DNA from: Erythrobacter longus | GTDB taxonomy: Bacteria > Pseudomonadota > Alphaproteobacteria > Sphingomonadales > Sphingomonadaceae | Direction of reading: 5' to 3' | DNA length: 64,000 bases | Assembly (NCBI RefSeq): GCF_000715015.1 | Contig: NZ_JMIW01000001.1 | Location: forward strand, 62,001-126,000 | In this document: one piece after another, positions 1 through 9,309 of the stretch | How the letters are laid out: every line of letters begins with the position of its first letter | Numbering within the stretch: the stretch's first letter is position 1 | The notes under the pieces: model-generated | The model's database searches: none | Seen by the model: only the letters and a program-made list of their open reading frames with translations | Told to the model about the DNA's origin: nothing | Translations under genes and position numbers: made by a program

Positions 1-495
1 GGCGGTGCTGGCGCAAGCGCTTTGATCGTTGATGGCGACGCAATTTCGCGCCGCGTGGTCGCCAGCTGGTCCACCAATTGGAGCCCGCGCGACTATGACG
101 ATGATGAAAACGGCATCACGCGCCAGACGCGCCGCAATGAATTCGGCCTGTTCCTTGGTGGCCGCTATAACTTTGACGAGTTTGAAGGCACAGAGTTTTC
201 AGGCACGACCGCTTTTGTTGGCGCAGATGCTCGCATCGGCATCGGTGAAAAGTTCGAGATCGGCGCAAGTGCAACCGTTCGCGCCAATCTTGAAGACAAT
301 GTGACCAGCTTCTCTTATGGCCCGACTATTGGTTTTACCCCAGTGGACGGGATGCTCGTGACTGTTGGTTATAACGTCGAAGGCTTCCGTGATGGTGACT
401 TCTCAGAGGCGCGCAACACCGACAAGGGCGTTTTCGCAGCCGTTCGCCTGAAGTTCGACACCAGCAGCTTTGATTTTCTGGGGCTGGGCCGATGA
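1..495 (+). CDS. C-terminal part of a beta-rich surface protein (5' end outside window)
   Basis: The reading frame is already open at base 1 and ends at the TGA at 493-495, so only the last ~164 residues are present. The fragment shows alternating short hydrophobic/aromatic strands with Gly and Asp turns (for example GLFLGGRYNF, then FVGADARIGIG), the pattern of a beta-barrel or beta-sandwich end domain. It lies directly upstream of a DUF11-type exported protein, with a 4-base ATGA overlap, so the two are probably co-transcribed. A plausible reading is the outer-membrane-linked end of a large repeat protein, but the family cannot be fixed from this fragment. The TTG at 22 is not a convincing start. 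Confidence 0.6.
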   Translation, partial: GGAGASALIVDGDAISRRVVASWSTNWSPRDYDDDENGITRQTRRNEFGLFLGGRYNFDEFEGTEFSGTTAFVGADARIGIGEKFEIGASATVRANLEDNVTSFSYGPTIGFTPVDGMLVTVGYNVEGFRDGDFSEARNTDKGVFAAVRLKFDTSSFDFLGLGR

Positions 496-2774
496 TTGGG
501 TCGATGACCGTCAAATCTTGTAACGATTTGAGTAAGGTAAACGACGTGTTTACCAAAAACACCTATGCAGGCAAGATGTTCGAACGCGCCTTTTCCGCTG
601 CAAAAACCCTCAGTGCCTGGGCGAGCCTTGCACTTGCCCTGTTTGTGTTCCAGCCAAGCACAGCTTTCGCGCAAAGTGAGGATATTGACTGGGGAGATGC
701 AAACCAACCGAGCCAGGGCACTTTCCCCAGCGGCACGACGGTCACCGGGTCGGATGGGACCACGGCCACGGTCACGCGGGTGATCGCTACCGATGGGGGC
801 ACATTCACGCCGGCATTCTTTGCCACAGATTTCCTTAGCTATTTCAGTGGTCAGATCGGTGCAGGCACGCGACCCTTGCTGCTGAATTTTGACAACTCGT
901 CATTCGACCCTGATGACACTGTCACCTACGACATTGTCTTGAGCCGTGCGGTTACAAACTTCAATTTCACATTAAGCGACGTGGACAATGGTGGAGGGAC
1001 CGATGCGATTGAAGTGTTCTATGACGACGACCTGACAGGAGGCTTCACGAATGCGGCCGGCAACAATGCGCTTTGGGTAGGTGGGCCGTCTGTTACTCGT
1101 ACAAACAACGCTGTGATTAATGGTTGGCGCGGAACAGGAGCTTCCGGGCAAACCACTACCGACGGCGATATCGCTTTCGACTTCAACACGGTACAAGTTC
1201 GCCGCATTCGCGTGGTGTTTCGCAGTTACACTGGCACCGGCGATCCGGGCGCGCAGTTTGTCGGACTTTCCACACTCAGATACGACGAAGCGACAATCGC
1301 ACCGGGCGCCGATTTGTCGCTCACAAAGTCGCTGGTCGGCTCGCCGCCCGTACAAGGCGGTGTGGCAACATGGCGTTTGCGTGTGACCAATAACGAAATT
1401 TCCACGCAAGGTGCGACCGGTGTAATCGTGCGTGAGACATTCCCCGCTGCATTCACTCTTGGTTCTTTCAGCGGAGATGGCACATTTAATACGGGCAATG
1501 GAAACTGGACCGTTCCAGATCTTTTACCCGGCCAAAGCGCTTCGATCACATTCACCGGGACGATCTCTGCAACGGCCGGCACAACGGTAACCAATACCGC
1601 TCAGATAATTGCGTCCAACCAGCCTGATTTCGATTCCACGGTGAACAATGGCGTCACCACCGAAGATGATTACGCTACGAACAGCTTTGTCGTCCAAACT
1701 GGCCGCGCGCCGGGAACCCCTCCGGTTCTTTCATGCCCGGTCGGGCAATCGGTATTCGATTGGGACAATGTCACCAACTGGGGCAATGGCGATACTTCCA
1801 ACACATCTGCTTTTGCTGGCTTTGGTGATGTGAATTTCACGCTGACCAACAATGGCGTTTATGTGAACAATGCGCTGTGGGGTGGAAACGTGCCGAACTT
1901 GGGGACGTATTTCAATGGCGGGTTGAACCCAGCTGAAGACGTGCTCCAAATCGTTTCCGATCAAGCAAACCAGTCAGGCGAAGTGGTTTTGACCATTGCC
2001 TTGCCGCGCAGTTTCACAGGACTGCAATTCTCGGTCTTTGACGTCGACTTTGGTGCAAACCAGTTTGCCGATCGCTTGATCGTGACGGGCAGCAACAACG
2101 GGACAACTTTCAACCCCACACTTACCAACGGCAACGTCAACTTTGTAAGTGGCAACACCGTCATCGGGGATGGAGTCGCTGATAATAATGCCTCGACCGG
2201 AAACGTGGTTGTGACGTTCACGCAAGAGATCGACACTGTCGTCATCAGATATGGCAATGCCAACACCGCGCCAGCCAATCCGGGGCAGCAAGGCATTGGT
2301 GTGCATGACCTTTTCTTCTGTACGCCAGATGTTGATTTGACGGTTAGCAAAGTCAGTTCGATCATTGCTGATCCGGTCAATGGAACGACCAATCCCAAGG
2401 CAATCCCTGGCGCAACGGTTGAGTATCTGATCACCGTGACCAACACCGGCATTGATGCCGCATTCGAAGACACGGTGCGCGTCCTCGACAATGGACCAGC
2501 GGATGCAAGAATGTGCCTCATCAGCCGTGCAGGTGGGCCGATCATTTTCAACGATCCGGGCGGCAATTCTAACCTGACTTACGCTTTTGCAAGTCTGGGT
2601 TCGGGCGCTGACGATGTGGAGTTTTCCAACAACAACGGAGCCTCATTCGCATATACGCCGGTTGACGATGGAACAGGCTGCGATGCCAATATCACCGATT
2701 TCCGCGTGAACCCGGGCGGCGCATTTGCAGCAGGCGCAACCTTTACCATCACCGTACGCTACGAAATCGAATAG
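492..2774 (+). CDS. Exported DUF11-repeat protein with duplicated beta-sandwich modules
   Basis: The protein has 760 residues from the ATG at 492, which overlaps the previous stop as ATGA. A second start at 576 (Met29) fits better as the beginning of the signal peptide, whose hydrophobic stretch ends near an Ala-Phe-Ala-Gln cleavage site around residue 61. Two similar Asn/Asp/Gly-rich beta modules follow (about 65-265 and 415-610). Each is followed by a DUF11-like segment: ADLSLTKS with later VTN, and VDLTVSKV with YLITVTNTG. DUF11 repeats are known from secreted and cell-surface proteins. No anchoring motif is visible at the C-terminus. Base composition looks less GC-rich than the metabolic genes. 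Function is unknown; a structural or adhesive role is inference. Confidence 0.7.
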   Translation: MIGSMTVKSCNDLSKVNDVFTKNTYAGKMFERAFSAAKTLSAWASLALALFVFQPSTAFAQSEDIDWGDANQPSQGTFPSGTTVTGSDGTTATVTRVIATDGGTFTPAFFATDFLSYFSGQIGAGTRPLLLNFDNSSFDPDDTVTYDIVLSRAVTNFNFTLSDVDNGGGTDAIEVFYDDDLTGGFTNAAGNNALWVGGPSVTRTNNAVINGWRGTGASGQTTTDGDIAFDFNTVQVRRIRVVFRSYTGTGDPGAQFVGLSTLRYDEATIAPGADLSLTKSLVGSPPVQGGVATWRLRVTNNEISTQGATGVIVRETFPAAFTLGSFSGDGTFNTGNGNWTVPDLLPGQSASITFTGTISATAGTTVTNTAQIIASNQPDFDSTVNNGVTTEDDYATNSFVVQTGRAPGTPPVLSCPVGQSVFDWDNVTNWGNGDTSNTSAFAGFGDVNFTLTNNGVYVNNALWGGNVPNLGTYFNGGLNPAEDVLQIVSDQANQSGEVVLTIALPRSFTGLQFSVFDVDFGANQFADRLIVTGSNNGTTFNPTLTNGNVNFVSGNTVIGDGVADNNASTGNVVVTFTQEIDTVVIRYGNANTAPANPGQQGIGVHDLFFCTPDVDLTVSKVSSIIADPVNGTTNPKAIPGATVEYLITVTNTGIDAAFEDTVRVLDNGPADARMCLISRAGGPIIFNDPGGNSNLTYAFASLGSGADDVEFSNNNGASFAYTPVDDGTGCDANITDFRVNPGGAFAAGATFTITVRYEIE

Positions 2775-2838
2775 GCATCAAAGGCTGTGCGAGCCTACCT
2801 CGCATAGCTATGCTCATTGTTGCATTGCAGCAAATGCG

Positions 2839-2866
2839 TTGACCACGCAGCGGTTTTCTCTACACT
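2839..2866 (+). promoter_or_regulatory. Candidate sigma-70-type promoter of the trehalose operon
   Basis: A TTGACC hexamer (2839-2844) is followed after 16 bases by TACACT (2861-2866), 5/6 and 4/6 matches to the consensus. The predicted transcription start would fall only a few bases before the otsB ATG at 2875, and no Shine-Dalgarno sequence is visible there. This suggests a leaderless message. The call rests on consensus matching alone. Confidence 0.35.
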
Positions 2867-2874
2867 TTTGTGTC

Positions 2875-3621
2875 ATGCATTCCACGCTTGCTCAAAGCGC
2901 GCCCCCAGCGCTTACGTCTATTGCCAAGGGCAAGGAGCTGGCGCTGTTTCTCGATTTTGATGGGACGCTGGTTGAGATTGCTGATGGCCCTGATGAGATT
3001 GCGCCGATTGCTGGCCTTGCAGATCGGCTGGCTCGTTTAGCGGATCGATTTGATGGAAGATGCGCGCTGGTGAGCGGGCGTGGAATCGACAATATCGAGC
3101 ATCATCTGGGCACGGTTAGCATCGCCATTGCCGGCTCGCACGGTTCAGACATTCGCTTCGCCTCTGGAAAGGGGATGGGGCAAGGAGCTCGCAGCCTTCC
3201 GTCAGAGATAGAGGCCGAGTTGCGCGCCTTTTCGCACGAACACGGCGTTGAATACGAACACAAATCGCATGGCGGCGCGCTCCATTACAGGCGCAATCCT
3301 GAGATGGGTGAGCGCGCGGTCACCTTTGCAAAAGAGCTTGCCGCAAAACACGGCTGGAAAGCGCAAGGCGGCAAATGCGTGATCGAAATTCTTGAGAAAG
3401 GCAGCGACAAGGGAAGCGCTGTGCGCAGCTTCATGAAAGACGCCCCCTTTGCAGGGTCCTGCCCCATCTTCATCGGCGATGATCTGACTGATGAGGCGGG
3501 CTTTGCCGCTTGCCAAGAGCTTGGCGGGGTTGGCATCCTTGTTGGAAAGCGGGCGGACACTTGCGCCGGGTATCGTCTGGCGGATGTTTCATCCGTGCAC
3601 AATTGGTTGGAGATTGAATAG
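2875..3621 (+). CDS. otsB: Trehalose-6-phosphate phosphatase
   Basis: This 248-residue HAD-superfamily phosphatase removes phosphate from trehalose-6-phosphate in the last step of trehalose synthesis, in the cytoplasm. The HAD motif I DFDGTL is at residues 27-32, with Asp27 and Asp29 as nucleophile and acid. The late motif FIGDDLTDE provides the Mg-binding aspartates. I chose the ATG at 2875 because upstream sequence in the same frame overlaps the preceding gene and does not resemble the family, and because the length then fits OtsB (~250). It opens an operon with a GH15 hydrolase and otsA. Identification is secure; the exact start is less so because no ribosome binding site is seen. Confidence 0.93.
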   Translation: MHSTLAQSAPPALTSIAKGKELALFLDFDGTLVEIADGPDEIAPIAGLADRLARLADRFDGRCALVSGRGIDNIEHHLGTVSIAIAGSHGSDIRFASGKGMGQGARSLPSEIEAELRAFSHEHGVEYEHKSHGGALHYRRNPEMGERAVTFAKELAAKHGWKAQGGKCVIEILEKGSDKGSAVRSFMKDAPFAGSCPIFIGDDLTDEAGFAACQELGGVGILVGKRADTCAGYRLADVSSVHNWLEIE

Positions 3622-3622
3622 C

Positions 3623-5437
3623 TTGTCGAAGCAACCGAATTTGGAGCTCTGGCCTATTGGCAATTGTCAGGTGTCTGGCCTTATTGATGAAACCGGCGCG
3701 CTTGTGTGGGGCTGTATCCCCCGGGTTGATGGCGATCCTGTGTTCTCAAGCCTCCTCAACGGGGATCAACGCGATGCTGGCATTTGGCGCTTTGAACTCG
3801 ACGGGCAGGTGAGCGCCTCGCAAAACTATATCCGCAACACTCCCATCCTTGTCACGACCTTGGAAGCAGACGATGGGAGCGCTATCGAAATTCTCGATTT
3901 TGCACCGCGATTTGAAAGTTCAGGCCGGATGTATCGCCCGGTTGCATACGCGCGGATTGTTCGCCCGATCAAAGGGCACCCGCGCATCAAAGTGGTTCTC
4001 AAACCGACCAAGAATTACGGCGCTGGGCTGGCTGAGATGACCAGCGGCACCAACCACATCCGCTATCTCACTGCCGGGCACGCGCTGCGGCTCTCCACTG
4101 ATGCGCCGGTCGGATATATCATGGAAGGGCGCACCTTCCGGATTGAGGAAGACACGCATTTCTTCCTTGGCCCGGATGAACCTTTCGTTGGAAATTTGCG
4201 CGAAACGGTCCGTTCGATGGAGCAGGCGACACGCAAATATTGGCAACGCTGGGTCAGAGGGCTGTCGATCCCGCTCGAATGGCAGGAAGAGGTCATCCGC
4301 TGCGCGATCACACTGAAACTGTGCCAGCATGAGGAAACCGGCGCGATTGTGGCGGCGCTCACCACCTCGATCCCCGAGGCCGCCCATTCGGAACGCAATT
4401 GGGACTATCGCTACTGCTGGATCAGGGACAGCTATTACACCATTCAGGCGCTGAACCGTCTGGGCGCGCTTGATGTGATGGAGAAGTATCTCGGATACCT
4501 TCGCAACATCGTCGATGGCGCGCACAAAGGCGAACAGGCCGGGCAGATACAGCCGCTTTATTCCGTGATGGGCGAAAGCGAACTGAATGAAACCACGGCC
4601 AGCTATCTTGCGGGCTATCGCGGGATGGGGCCGGTCAGGCGCGGCAATGCTGCCTACAAACAGATCCAGCACGATTGTTATGGCCAGATCGTCCTGCCCT
4701 CCGCGCAAGGCTTCTTTGACAAACGCCTGATGCGCCCGGCTGATGATGCGGATTTTACGAGCCTTGAAGAGGTGGGCGAGATGGCGTGGGCTATGCACGA
4801 CCAACCCGACGCAGGCCTGTGGGAATTCCGGACGCGCGAGGAAGTGCACACCTATTCGGCCGTGATGAGCTGGGCAGCGTGCGATCGCCTTGCCAATGTT
4901 GCCGATCATCTTGGCAAACCGGACCGTTCCTGGCTTTGGCGAGAGCGCGCCGACAAGATCGCTGCGACCATCGAAGAAAAGGCATGGAAGCCAGATGCAA
5001 GCGGTGAGGGCGGCCATTATGGCGCAAGCTTTGAAAGCGATTATCTCGACGCATCGCTCCTGCAAATGGTGGAGCTAAGGTTCCTGTCGCCTGATAATGA
5101 ACGCTTCCAACAAACCTTTGCCGCCGTTGAAGAGCATTTGCGGCGCGGCGACCATATGCTGCGTTATGCCGCCGAAGATGACTTTGGTGCGCCTGAAACC
5201 GCATTCAACGTCTGCACATTCTGGCTCATCGAAGCGCTGCATCTGGCGGGCCGCAACGATGAAGCGCGTACACTGTTTGAAACCATGCTCAGCCACACGA
5301 CACAATCCGGCCTCCTTAGCGAAGATCTCGATTACGAGACCGGCGAACTGTGGGGCAATTTCCCGCAAACCTATAGCCTGGTGGGCGTGATCAATTGCGC
5401 GGGGCTCTTATCCAAGCCATGGTCCGAGGTTAGATGA
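3623..5437 (+). CDS. Glycoside hydrolase family 15 protein (glucoamylase/trehalase type)
   Basis: The TTG at 3623 starts a 604-residue product beginning LSKQPNLELWPIGN, one base after the otsB stop, with GGAG about ten bases upstream. The family's typical N-terminal beta domain and (alpha/alpha)6 barrel are indicated by ERNWDYRYCWIRDSYY and, further on, DAGLWEFRTREEVHTYS, the regions carrying the substrate-binding and catalytic acidic residues in GH15. It ends in a 4-base ATGA overlap with otsA. GH15 includes glucoamylases and bacterial/archaeal trehalases. Its place between otsB and otsA favours trehalose as substrate, but a maltooligosaccharide or dextran substrate is possible. Confidence 0.88.
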   Translation: MSKQPNLELWPIGNCQVSGLIDETGALVWGCIPRVDGDPVFSSLLNGDQRDAGIWRFELDGQVSASQNYIRNTPILVTTLEADDGSAIEILDFAPRFESSGRMYRPVAYARIVRPIKGHPRIKVVLKPTKNYGAGLAEMTSGTNHIRYLTAGHALRLSTDAPVGYIMEGRTFRIEEDTHFFLGPDEPFVGNLRETVRSMEQATRKYWQRWVRGLSIPLEWQEEVIRCAITLKLCQHEETGAIVAALTTSIPEAAHSERNWDYRYCWIRDSYYTIQALNRLGALDVMEKYLGYLRNIVDGAHKGEQAGQIQPLYSVMGESELNETTASYLAGYRGMGPVRRGNAAYKQIQHDCYGQIVLPSAQGFFDKRLMRPADDADFTSLEEVGEMAWAMHDQPDAGLWEFRTREEVHTYSAVMSWAACDRLANVADHLGKPDRSWLWRERADKIAATIEEKAWKPDASGEGGHYGASFESDYLDASLLQMVELRFLSPDNERFQQTFAAVEEHLRRGDHMLRYAAEDDFGAPETAFNVCTFWLIEALHLAGRNDEARTLFETMLSHTTQSGLLSEDLDYETGELWGNFPQTYSLVGVINCAGLLSKPWSEVR

Positions 5438-6825
5438 GCCGTCTAGTCGTCATATCCAACCGTGTTGCTGTGCCAAAGGCACGCGGCGTTGCGGGCGCGC
5501 AAGGGGGATTGGCGGGGGCTTTGAATGCTGCGCTTAAAGACCGGGGCGGGGTTTGGTTTGGCTGGTCGGGTCAGGAAAATGACGAGCAGCTTGGCAATAT
5601 GGATCTTCAGCGCAGCAATGGTGTGACGACGGCCACCATCGACCTGTCGAAACAGGAGCTGGACGAGTATTACAACGGCTATGCCAATTCGACGCTTTGG
5701 CCGCTGTTCCATTACCGCATCGATCTGGCGCGGTATGAAAACAAAACCGGCGAAAGTTATGAGCGCGTAAACGACCGTTTTGCGGAAAGCGTCATGCCTC
5801 TGATCGAGGAAGGCGATCTTGTCTGGGTCCACGATTATCACCTTATCCCACTGGGTGAGCGGCTGCGCTCGCGCGGGGTCAAGAACCGGATCGGGTTCTT
5901 CCTTCATACGCCGTGGCCCCCAACGCGCCTTTTAACCTCGCTTCCGTTCCACGAGCGGTTGGTCAAGACCATGTTGTCCTATGACCTTATCGGCTTTCAA
6001 ACGCCCGAATGGCTTTCCAGCTTCGTGCATTATTGTGAGAACGAACTGGGGGCCAAGATCGATCGCGAGAGCGGGCGCATCACCCACGAAGGGCGCACCA
6101 CAATCGCGCGCGATTATCCCATCGGTATCGATTGGGAACACTTTCAGGCAGAGGGTGCAAAGCCAGAGGCGAAGGAAGCTGAGCAGCGCTTCCTTGCTTC
6201 AATCCGGGGGCGCACGGGGATGATCGGGGTTGACCGGCTGGACTATTCCAAAGGCCTGCCAGAACGCATCGACGGGATCGGGCGATTTTTTGATGAGCAT
6301 CCCGAACGCGTGCGCGACCTTGTCTATGTTCAGATCGCCCCGCCAAGCCGCGAAGATGTGCAAAGCTATCAGGAAATTCGTGAGGAGCTGGAGCAGAAAA
6401 CCGGCCAGATCAACGGCGCGCGCTCAGAGGTCGACCTTGTTCCTATCCGTTATGTGAACCACGGGTACAGCCACGCCGAGCTCTATGGCTTCTTTCGCGC
6501 GTCCAAGATCGGCCTTGTCACGCCTTTGCGCGATGGGATGAACCTTGTGGCCAAGGAGTATGTCGCTGCGCAAGACCCGGATGATCCTGGCGTTCTGGTG
6601 CTTTCCGATTTTGCAGGTGCCGCCTATCAATTGGACTGTGATGGGAAGGGCGCGCTGCTTGTTAACCCGCACAGCCCGGATGCACTGGCGAATGCGCTGA
6701 ACAAAGCGCTCGATATGCCGCTTGAGGAGCGCAAGAGCCGATATGAGGCGATGATCACCACCGTTCGCGATGACAATGTGCGCGAGTGGACCACGCAATT
6801 TTGTGATGATCTTGCAAAGGGTTAA
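5434..6825 (+). CDS. otsA: Trehalose-6-phosphate synthase
   Basis: This 463-residue GT20 glycosyltransferase joins UDP- (or other NDP-) glucose to glucose-6-phosphate to give trehalose-6-phosphate, the substrate of the upstream OtsB. Family marks are the N-terminal VVISNRVAVP, GGLAGAL in the donor loop, WVHDYHLIPL, and the C-terminal GMNLVAKEYVA, where donor phosphates bind. Length is normal for bacterial OtsA. It overlaps the GH15 gene by four bases, so the three proteins are likely translationally coupled. In many proteobacteria this pathway answers osmotic or heat stress; no stress promoter is evident inside the operon. Confidence 0.96.
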   Translation: MSRLVVISNRVAVPKARGVAGAQGGLAGALNAALKDRGGVWFGWSGQENDEQLGNMDLQRSNGVTTATIDLSKQELDEYYNGYANSTLWPLFHYRIDLARYENKTGESYERVNDRFAESVMPLIEEGDLVWVHDYHLIPLGERLRSRGVKNRIGFFLHTPWPPTRLLTSLPFHERLVKTMLSYDLIGFQTPEWLSSFVHYCENELGAKIDRESGRITHEGRTTIARDYPIGIDWEHFQAEGAKPEAKEAEQRFLASIRGRTGMIGVDRLDYSKGLPERIDGIGRFFDEHPERVRDLVYVQIAPPSREDVQSYQEIREELEQKTGQINGARSEVDLVPIRYVNHGYSHAELYGFFRASKIGLVTPLRDGMNLVAKEYVAAQDPDDPGVLVLSDFAGAAYQLDCDGKGALLVNPHSPDALANALNKALDMPLEERKSRYEAMITTVRDDNVREWTTQFCDDLAKG

Positions 6826-6846
6826 GCGTATATTCGCTGTGGCTTG

Positions 6847-7305
6847 CTAAATCACTCTTCTGGGCCCGGCAGCTTTGTTTGCAAAGCCTGCGTTTTGTTC
6901 CAGATACGTCTGCAAGTCTTGATGCCGAGGCCGGTCCTTGCGCTTGGCAAGCACGCGCTGAACCCGGCTGGTAAGGCCGCGTGGGTCAAACGGCTTTCGG
7001 ATGAACCCTTGCGCGCCAGCATAAATCGCCTGCGTTTCGTCCTGAACGCCGCTCATCGCGGTGAACATCAGAACCGGCAGATCATAGAATTCGGCGCTTT
7101 GCCGCAGTTTGCGCAGCATGGATAAACCGCTCATCCCCGGCATATCCTGATCAAGCAGCACCGCATCGGGACGCCGCCTTTTCAAAAGCTCCCAGCAGTC
7201 CTCCGCGCTTGTCACCCAACCGCACGCATGGCCTGCATCAATCAAAACCTGACTTGCAAGCTCCGCGATGAGTTCGTCGTCGTCTGCGATAAGAATAAAG
7301 GCCAT
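6847..7305 (-). CDS. Single-domain response regulator (CheY-like receiver)
   Basis: The 152-residue protein consists of one receiver domain (about residues 3-122) and a short basic tail without an output domain. The acidic pocket Asp8-Asp9-Asp10, phospho-acceptor Asp52, Thr82 and Lys104 (in RKPF) are all present, so it should accept phosphate from a histidine kinase. It is probably a phosphorelay element or acts by protein contact. No kinase lies nearby, so its partner is unknown. It is convergent with the trehalose operon. Confidence 0.9.
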   Translation of the reverse strand: MAFILIADDDELIAELASQVLIDAGHACGWVTSAEDCWELLKRRRPDAVLLDQDMPGMSGLSMLRKLRQSAEFYDLPVLMFTAMSGVQDETQAIYAGAQGFIRKPFDPRGLTSRVQRVLAKRKDRPRHQDLQTYLEQNAGFANKAAGPRRVI

Positions 7306-7487
7306 GTATCGAATACCGTTAAGGAGTGAGCAGAATTAGAGCCTTTTCGAATTATGCGACCACTAGCAAATGCAGCGTGTTCAAGCGCCCTCGCACCACT
7401 ACTTACGCGCGATTGCGGTATCTAAAGCCTTGGCCAACCCGGCATCCGGCTTGCCGCAAGCACTCAGCGCTGCCACAGCCTGTTTGC

Positions 7488-8279
7488 ATGATTCGTGACC
7501 CTTTCCCCGAACCCTTCCTCACCACCGAGGGCATCCATAACCTGCGCGATTATGGCGGTTATGCGGGCGCTGATGGCGCAACAGTGCGCAAAGGTCTGCT
7601 TTACCGTTCTGGTCAGCATATTGATGCAAGCGAGGCCGATCTGGAGCTTGTGCAAAGCCTTGATATTCGCACCATCATCGACTTTCGCGGGGAAAGCGAG
7701 CGGGCCACTTTCCCGTGCGCGCGCCATCGGGAATTTGCCGCAGATGTGATCGCGTTCGACGGCGAAACTGCCAGCTCACCTCCCCATGAAGGGGGCTCGG
7801 AAAAAACCGATATGACCGCTGAAAAAGGGCGGCAGCGGATGATAGCGGTTTATACCCGTATGCCGGTGAACTCTGCGATGATCGATATGTTCTCACGCTA
7901 TTTCAAAGCGTTGGAGACGCGCGAGGGTGCAAGCCTGATCCATTGCTTTGCGGGCAAGGATCGCACCGGGGTAGGGGCAAGTCTGCTCCTTCATGTGCTG
8001 GGCGTGCATTATGATGACATATTGGCCGAGTTCATGCTCACCAATGACGCGCCGACACAGCATATCTTGGAAGGCCAATCGCTTCCCCGGATGAAAGCGC
8101 ATTATGGCGAGATCGAACCGCAGGCGATCCGCAATCTTATTGGTGTGCGCGAGGAATATCTTGGCACTTATTGGCAAGAGGTCACCCGCGACCACGGTTC
8201 CATCGACAATTACCTGGCGCAAACATTAGGTGTGGATGAGGCAAGGAAAGCTCGCCTCCAAGAGCGTTTGCTGGCGTGA
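7488..8279 (+). CDS. Tyrosine/serine protein phosphatase (Y_phosphatase3 type)
   Basis: The likely product has 263 residues from the ATG at 7488; the longer frame beginning at 7326 adds sequence of low-complexity, non-family character. The signature HCFAGKDRTG places the catalytic cysteine at Cys153 and the phosphate-binding arginine at Arg159 (C-x5-R). NLRDYGGY near the N-terminus and a DFRGESER segment also fit the bacterial tyrosine/serine phosphatase family (PF13350), whose members act on phosphotyrosine or on phosphoinositides. The substrate cannot be told from sequence. It precedes trxB on the same strand by about 60 bases. Confidence 0.88.
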   Translation: MIRDPFPEPFLTTEGIHNLRDYGGYAGADGATVRKGLLYRSGQHIDASEADLELVQSLDIRTIIDFRGESERATFPCARHREFAADVIAFDGETASSPPHEGGSEKTDMTAEKGRQRMIAVYTRMPVNSAMIDMFSRYFKALETREGASLIHCFAGKDRTGVGASLLLHVLGVHYDDILAEFMLTNDAPTQHILEGQSLPRMKAHYGEIEPQAIRNLIGVREEYLGTYWQEVTRDHGSIDNYLAQTLGVDEARKARLQERLLA

Positions 8280-8339
8280 CAACGCGCCGCATCGCCCCCA
8301 TATCTGCAACCACAACGACACCAATCTAAGAGAAATTCC

Positions 8340-9302
8340 ATGGCTACACATCGCACAAAGATGCTCATCATCGGTTCTGGCCCTGCTGGCTATTCCGCTG
8401 CGATTTACGCAGCGCGCGCCATGCTTGAACCGATCGTGGTGCAGGGGCTTCAACCCGGTGGCCAGCTGACGATCACCACCGATGTTGAAAATTACCCCGG
8501 TTACCGCGAAGTGGTGCAAGGGCCGTGGATGATGGAAGAGATGAAGGCGCAGGCCGAAAGCGTCGGCACGCGCATGATGTATGACATCATCACCGAAGTG
8601 GACCTTGAAAACGGCTCACCTTTTCGCGCAGTTGCCGATAGCGGTGATGAATTTATCGCAGATACTATCGTCATTGCGACCGGCGCTCAGGCCAAATGGC
8701 TGGGTGTGCCGGGTGAAGAGGCGCTTGGCGGTAAGGGTGTTTCAGCCTGCGCGACCTGCGACGGCTTTTTCTATCGCGGCAAGAAGGTTGCGGTCATCGG
8801 CGGCGGCAACACGGCTGTCGAAGAGGCGCTGTATCTGACCAACCATTCGGACGATGTGACGATCATCCACCGCCGCGATGAATTCCGCGCCGAGAAAATC
8901 CTTCAGGAACGCGTGTTCAAATCGGACAAGATTAACGTCATGTGGAACAAGACGGTCGAGAGCTTTGAAGCGGGCGAAGACGGCACGCTGGGGCACCTCA
9001 ACTTGCGCGATACTGTGACAGGCGAGACCTCGACCTTGGAAGTCGACGGAGCCTTCGTCGCGATCGGCCATGCGCCTGCGACCGAATTGTTTGAAGGCAA
9101 GCTTCCGATGCATTCGGGCAAATATCTTCAGGTTGAACCCGGCACCCCGAAAACCGCCATTCCCGGCGTGTTTGCAGCAGGCGATGTGACCGACAGCGTT
9201 TACCGCCAGGCGGTCACCGCTGCTGGCATGGGCTGTATGGCGGCGCTCGATGCCGAACGTTTCCTCGCAACGATGGAAGATGCGCGCGAAGCCGCAGAGT
9301 AA
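8340..9302 (+). CDS. trxB: Thioredoxin-disulfide reductase
   Basis: This 320-residue FAD/NADPH flavoenzyme transfers electrons from NADPH to thioredoxin in the cytoplasm. The N-terminal dinucleotide fold begins IIGSGPAGYSA (FAD). The redox-active pair Cys137/Cys140 lies in CATCDG. A second glycine-rich motif, VIGGGNTAVEEAL, binds NADPH, and the terminal FAD motif is GVFAAGDVTD. Length and motif order are those of low-molecular-weight TrxR. It stands alone between a phosphatase gene and convergent MAPEG genes. Confidence 0.97.
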   Translation: MATHRTKMLIIGSGPAGYSAAIYAARAMLEPIVVQGLQPGGQLTITTDVENYPGYREVVQGPWMMEEMKAQAESVGTRMMYDIITEVDLENGSPFRAVADSGDEFIADTIVIATGAQAKWLGVPGEEALGGKGVSACATCDGFFYRGKKVAVIGGGNTAVEEALYLTNHSDDVTIIHRRDEFRAEKILQERVFKSDKINVMWNKTVESFEAGEDGTLGHLNLRDTVTGETSTLEVDGAFVAIGHAPATELFEGKLPMHSGKYLQVEPGTPKTAIPGVFAAGDVTDSVYRQAVTAAGMGCMAALDAERFLATMEDAREAAE

Positions 9303-9309
9303 CGGGTGA

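Noticed and set aside
3619..3632. CTTGTCGAAG at the otsB/GH15 junction as a copy of the palindromic repeat
   Set aside because: Only ten bases match and there is no partner or extended similarity; chance is likely in coding sequence.
3920..5065. Long minus-strand frame of 381 codons opposite the GH15 gene
   Set aside because: It lies fully antisense to a gene with clear family motifs, and its translation has no recognisable domain.
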